NCBI GenBank assembly: GCA_003254885.1
Contig: QANT01004231.1
Coordinates: 1 to 21,773, forward strand
Length of the DNA stretch: 21,773 nt
Origin: Purshia tridentata
Taxonomy: Eukaryota > Streptophyta > Magnoliopsida > Rosales > Rosaceae
Reading direction: 5' to 3'
A model generated the notes under the pieces. That model was not told where the DNA came from, ran no database searches, and worked only from the letters and a program-made list of their open reading frames with translations. This document shows positions 19,691 to 21,773 of this stretch, piece by piece; within the stretch, counting starts at the first letter, position 1, and every line of letters starts with the position of its first letter. A program made the translations under genes and the position numbers.

Positions 19691-20523
19691 AACCTTGAGT
19701 TAGTGAAAGGCTTATATAGAGTTACCAACAAAGCTGGTGATTTGCTCACATATTAGTTTTTTCACATAAACAATGACCATTTTTTTCAGTGAAGAATTAA
19801 CTTTTATCTTTGAAACCAACCTCACCAAACGCCATGAAGAGTGTCATGGCCTACTGAGGACTCTATGTGATTTTCAACTTTAAAAACACATATAAACTTA
19901 CACAAACTTCATATAAATTGTGACAAAAACACAACTAAACTTTGAAATATAGCCCGAGTTGAGATTTCAGAGACTCAAGACGGATCATAAAAGAGAGGCC
20001 CTTTACCCTCGATGGGCATAATGATGAGCCTTGAGCCTTTTCTTTTTTTATTTAATACAAATAGATGGGCCTTTTTGAATTGGGGTATTATATTTTTTGA
20101 ATTGAAATATAAATATAAATTTTATAACGGTAAACTACTATTAAGTCCCAAATAAACTATTTATTTAGTCTTAAGCCACTATTTTAATTACTATTAGTTT
20201 AAAGTCATTATTTATTTTAATACCATATTTTTTATGTGATAAAGATAAGAGAGGGCTATTGAGTAAGCAGAAGCATACATAGATGAACTTAGACTGATAA
20301 GTGAACATTGTTCATGCTCATCTTACATACATGATGATGTTCCCTCTATATATAATTAAATTGCTTGTATTTATTGGACTTGTCTCTCAGTTTCTCACTT
20401 TTCTTGGGAGTAGGCCACCTCTCTCAGGCCTATATTATTTATTTTTTTTGGCCAAAAAAAAAATAGGAGACCATTCTTTGCCCTAATCCATTGTGGTGGC
20501 ACTCATCTCCTACTTTCTTAATT
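19691..20523. other. AT-rich intergenic sequence
   Basis: Only short ORFs without recognisable motifs. No RNA gene, transposon end or clear repeat was identified. Confidence 0.4.
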
Positions 20524-20866
20524 CATATTGCTGGTACATTCATATCATATATAGGTTTCATACTATGTAATTCAGCAACAGTTACAGTTTATTATTTAAA
20601 TATTCATTAAGAATTACAGTTTTTTGATATTTTATAATTCATTAAGAGTTACAGTTTTCTGGTATTTTGTAAGTAAACATGCGGTACAAACTGTGAAATC
20701 AAGGATCTCCGCACGTGATCATTCTTAAGGTCACCGTTGCCTTTTTTATTAGGACATATTGCTGGTACATTTATCATACACGGGTTTTAAATATATAATT
20801 CATCAACAATTACAGTTTATTATTCAAATATTCATTAAGAGTTACAGCTTTCTGGTATCATAAATA
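20524..20866 (+). repeat. Spaced direct repeats, about 110-140 bp
   Basis: A unit starting CATATTGCTGGTACATT at 20524 recurs at 20755 (offset 231). Each is followed by AATTCA(G/T)CAACA, TTACAGTTTATTATT and ATATTCATTAAGA(A/G)TTACAG. The first unit also has an extra internal copy of the TTCATTAAGARTTACAGTTTT stretch (about 20605 and 20640). Origin unknown. Confidence 0.6.
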
Positions 20867-21156
20867 AGGGTTTCTACTTACATATTGAGTTATGGCATTA
20901 ACTTCTCAGTGTATTCTCCTGACCAATTTGCTAATTATGTGGGTATTCTAACAGCCTATTGATATTACAAAATGTACAGTTATTTCAATTTAAATCCACA
21001 ATCATAAAGTACTCAACATCAACTTGTTCTCAATAGTTCAAACTGAAAACATGCCCAAGCAATTTGATCACAAGCTCTTCCATCAGTTAAGGTCAAATAG
21101 ACTAAACATTAACTGATGGCCGGAGACTAAACATAAAATGAAGAGTGCGATCGAGC

Positions 21157-21206
<50 letters not shown>

Positions 21207-21773
21207 GCAGTTTTTAGTTTTTGGATTACAATTAGTTTTACGTTTTTTGTTATTCTTGGACTTTTTTGTTTTAATGGCTGGAGACTAAACATAAAATGGG
21301 CTATGGCTTAAAACTAAGATCTAATAAAATTTGGGGCTTAAAACTAATGGACTCTATAATTTTTTATCTTAATTTTTGTTATCTTTAAAATTTAATAATG
21401 TCATTTTTATGATTTAGTGTTAATGTAATATAATATAATGACTTATAATGTATTTTATCTATGCTATATTATATATTTATGTTGGTTTGATATGTTATGT
21501 TACTAATAAAAAAAAATTATTATTTTTAAATATAATAAGGTCCCCAAATACCCGATGGAAACTTTGTTTACCTGACAGAACAGGCATGGTATTGGCAAAC
21601 CCGCCCTGAACCCGTTCTGTTGCCATTCATATTTTGAAGCATAGTCATCTAATTAATATCAAGAATCATGTGATGCTTTGACACCAAGTTGCTACATAAA
21701 TATAAATATAAATAAACTTAAGTCTGTTTTAATAATTCATAATTTATTAATTAGTATATCATGGAAGAAGCAG
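20867..21773. other. Intergenic sequence with no recognised gene
   Basis: AT-rich, with a GA microsatellite at 21162-21202. A 27-bp imperfect direct repeat beginning ATGGCCGGAGACTAAAC (about 21116) and ATGGCTGGAGACTAAAC (about 21275) flanks it. The last 240 bp contain CCCCAAATACCCGATGG-type sequence, possibly a repeat terminus. Confidence 0.4.
21162..21202 (+). repeat. (GA)n microsatellite
   Basis: About 20 consecutive GA dinucleotides. The Ser-Leu ORF on the opposite strand is its artefact. Confidence 0.95.

Noticed and set aside
1..21773. CRISPR array, bacterial operon or tRNA/rRNA genes
   Set aside because: No regularly spaced short repeats, no tRNA-like cloverleaf noticed by eye, and the genes are of plant nuclear type.

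Overview
The window is nuclear DNA from a seed plant, most likely a eudicot; the species cannot be named from the sequence. Evidence: split genes with GT..AG introns, cytosolic plant-type HSP70 genes with the usual plant intron in the Asp codon of the DAKRLIGR motif, AT-rich intergenic DNA, and plant transposon classes (CACTA with a Ptta/En-Spm-type coding remnant, Tourist-like MITE, Helitron, solo LTR). One N at 4562, beside a long poly-A run, shows this is draft sequence.

The window is built around a tandem array of HSP70-like genes, all on the + strand. Copy 1 (372-2331) is broken by a 98-bp tandem duplication in exon 2. Copy 2 (7651-9634) is the only uninterrupted one and encodes 519 residues in two exons. 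A decayed relic (15462-15750) keeps two pieces of exon 2. Copy 3 (17200-19040) is broken by a single missing G in the DLGGGT ATP-binding motif. Copies 1-3 all stop at the end of the beta substrate-binding domain. They lack the alpha-helical lid and the EEVD tail of canonical cytosolic HSP70 (about 650 residues), so the truncation appears ancestral to the array.

Layout: copies 1 and 2 sit in a duplicated block. Their start codons are 7279 bp apart and upstream homology begins near 36 and 7315. The shared order is promoter with a perfect heat-shock element, HSP70, 3' flank with a small intron, CACTA remnant, then relic-HSP70 flank. Later insertions distinguish the two blocks. Block 1 gained a 272-bp Helitron (3585-3856). 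Block 2 gained a 2435-bp solo LTR (10776-13210, target duplication AGCCC), a 752-bp Tourist-like MITE (14078-14829, target duplication TAA) and a 202-bp MITE in the HSP70 intron (7886-8087). For several of these the other block supplies the empty site. Copy 3 has an unrelated promoter with RGCCCA motifs and a GA-rich leader. Between the relic and copy 3 lie a short unidentified ORF and a 390-bp inverted-repeat element. The last 2.7 kb holds the copy-3 3' flank, minor repeats and a GA microsatellite, with no recognisable gene.

Functionally, at most copy 2 is predicted to give a complete product: a lidless HSP70-like ATPase/beta-domain protein, probably heat inducible given its HSE. The other copies are pseudogenes unless the copy 3 frameshift is a sequencing error.
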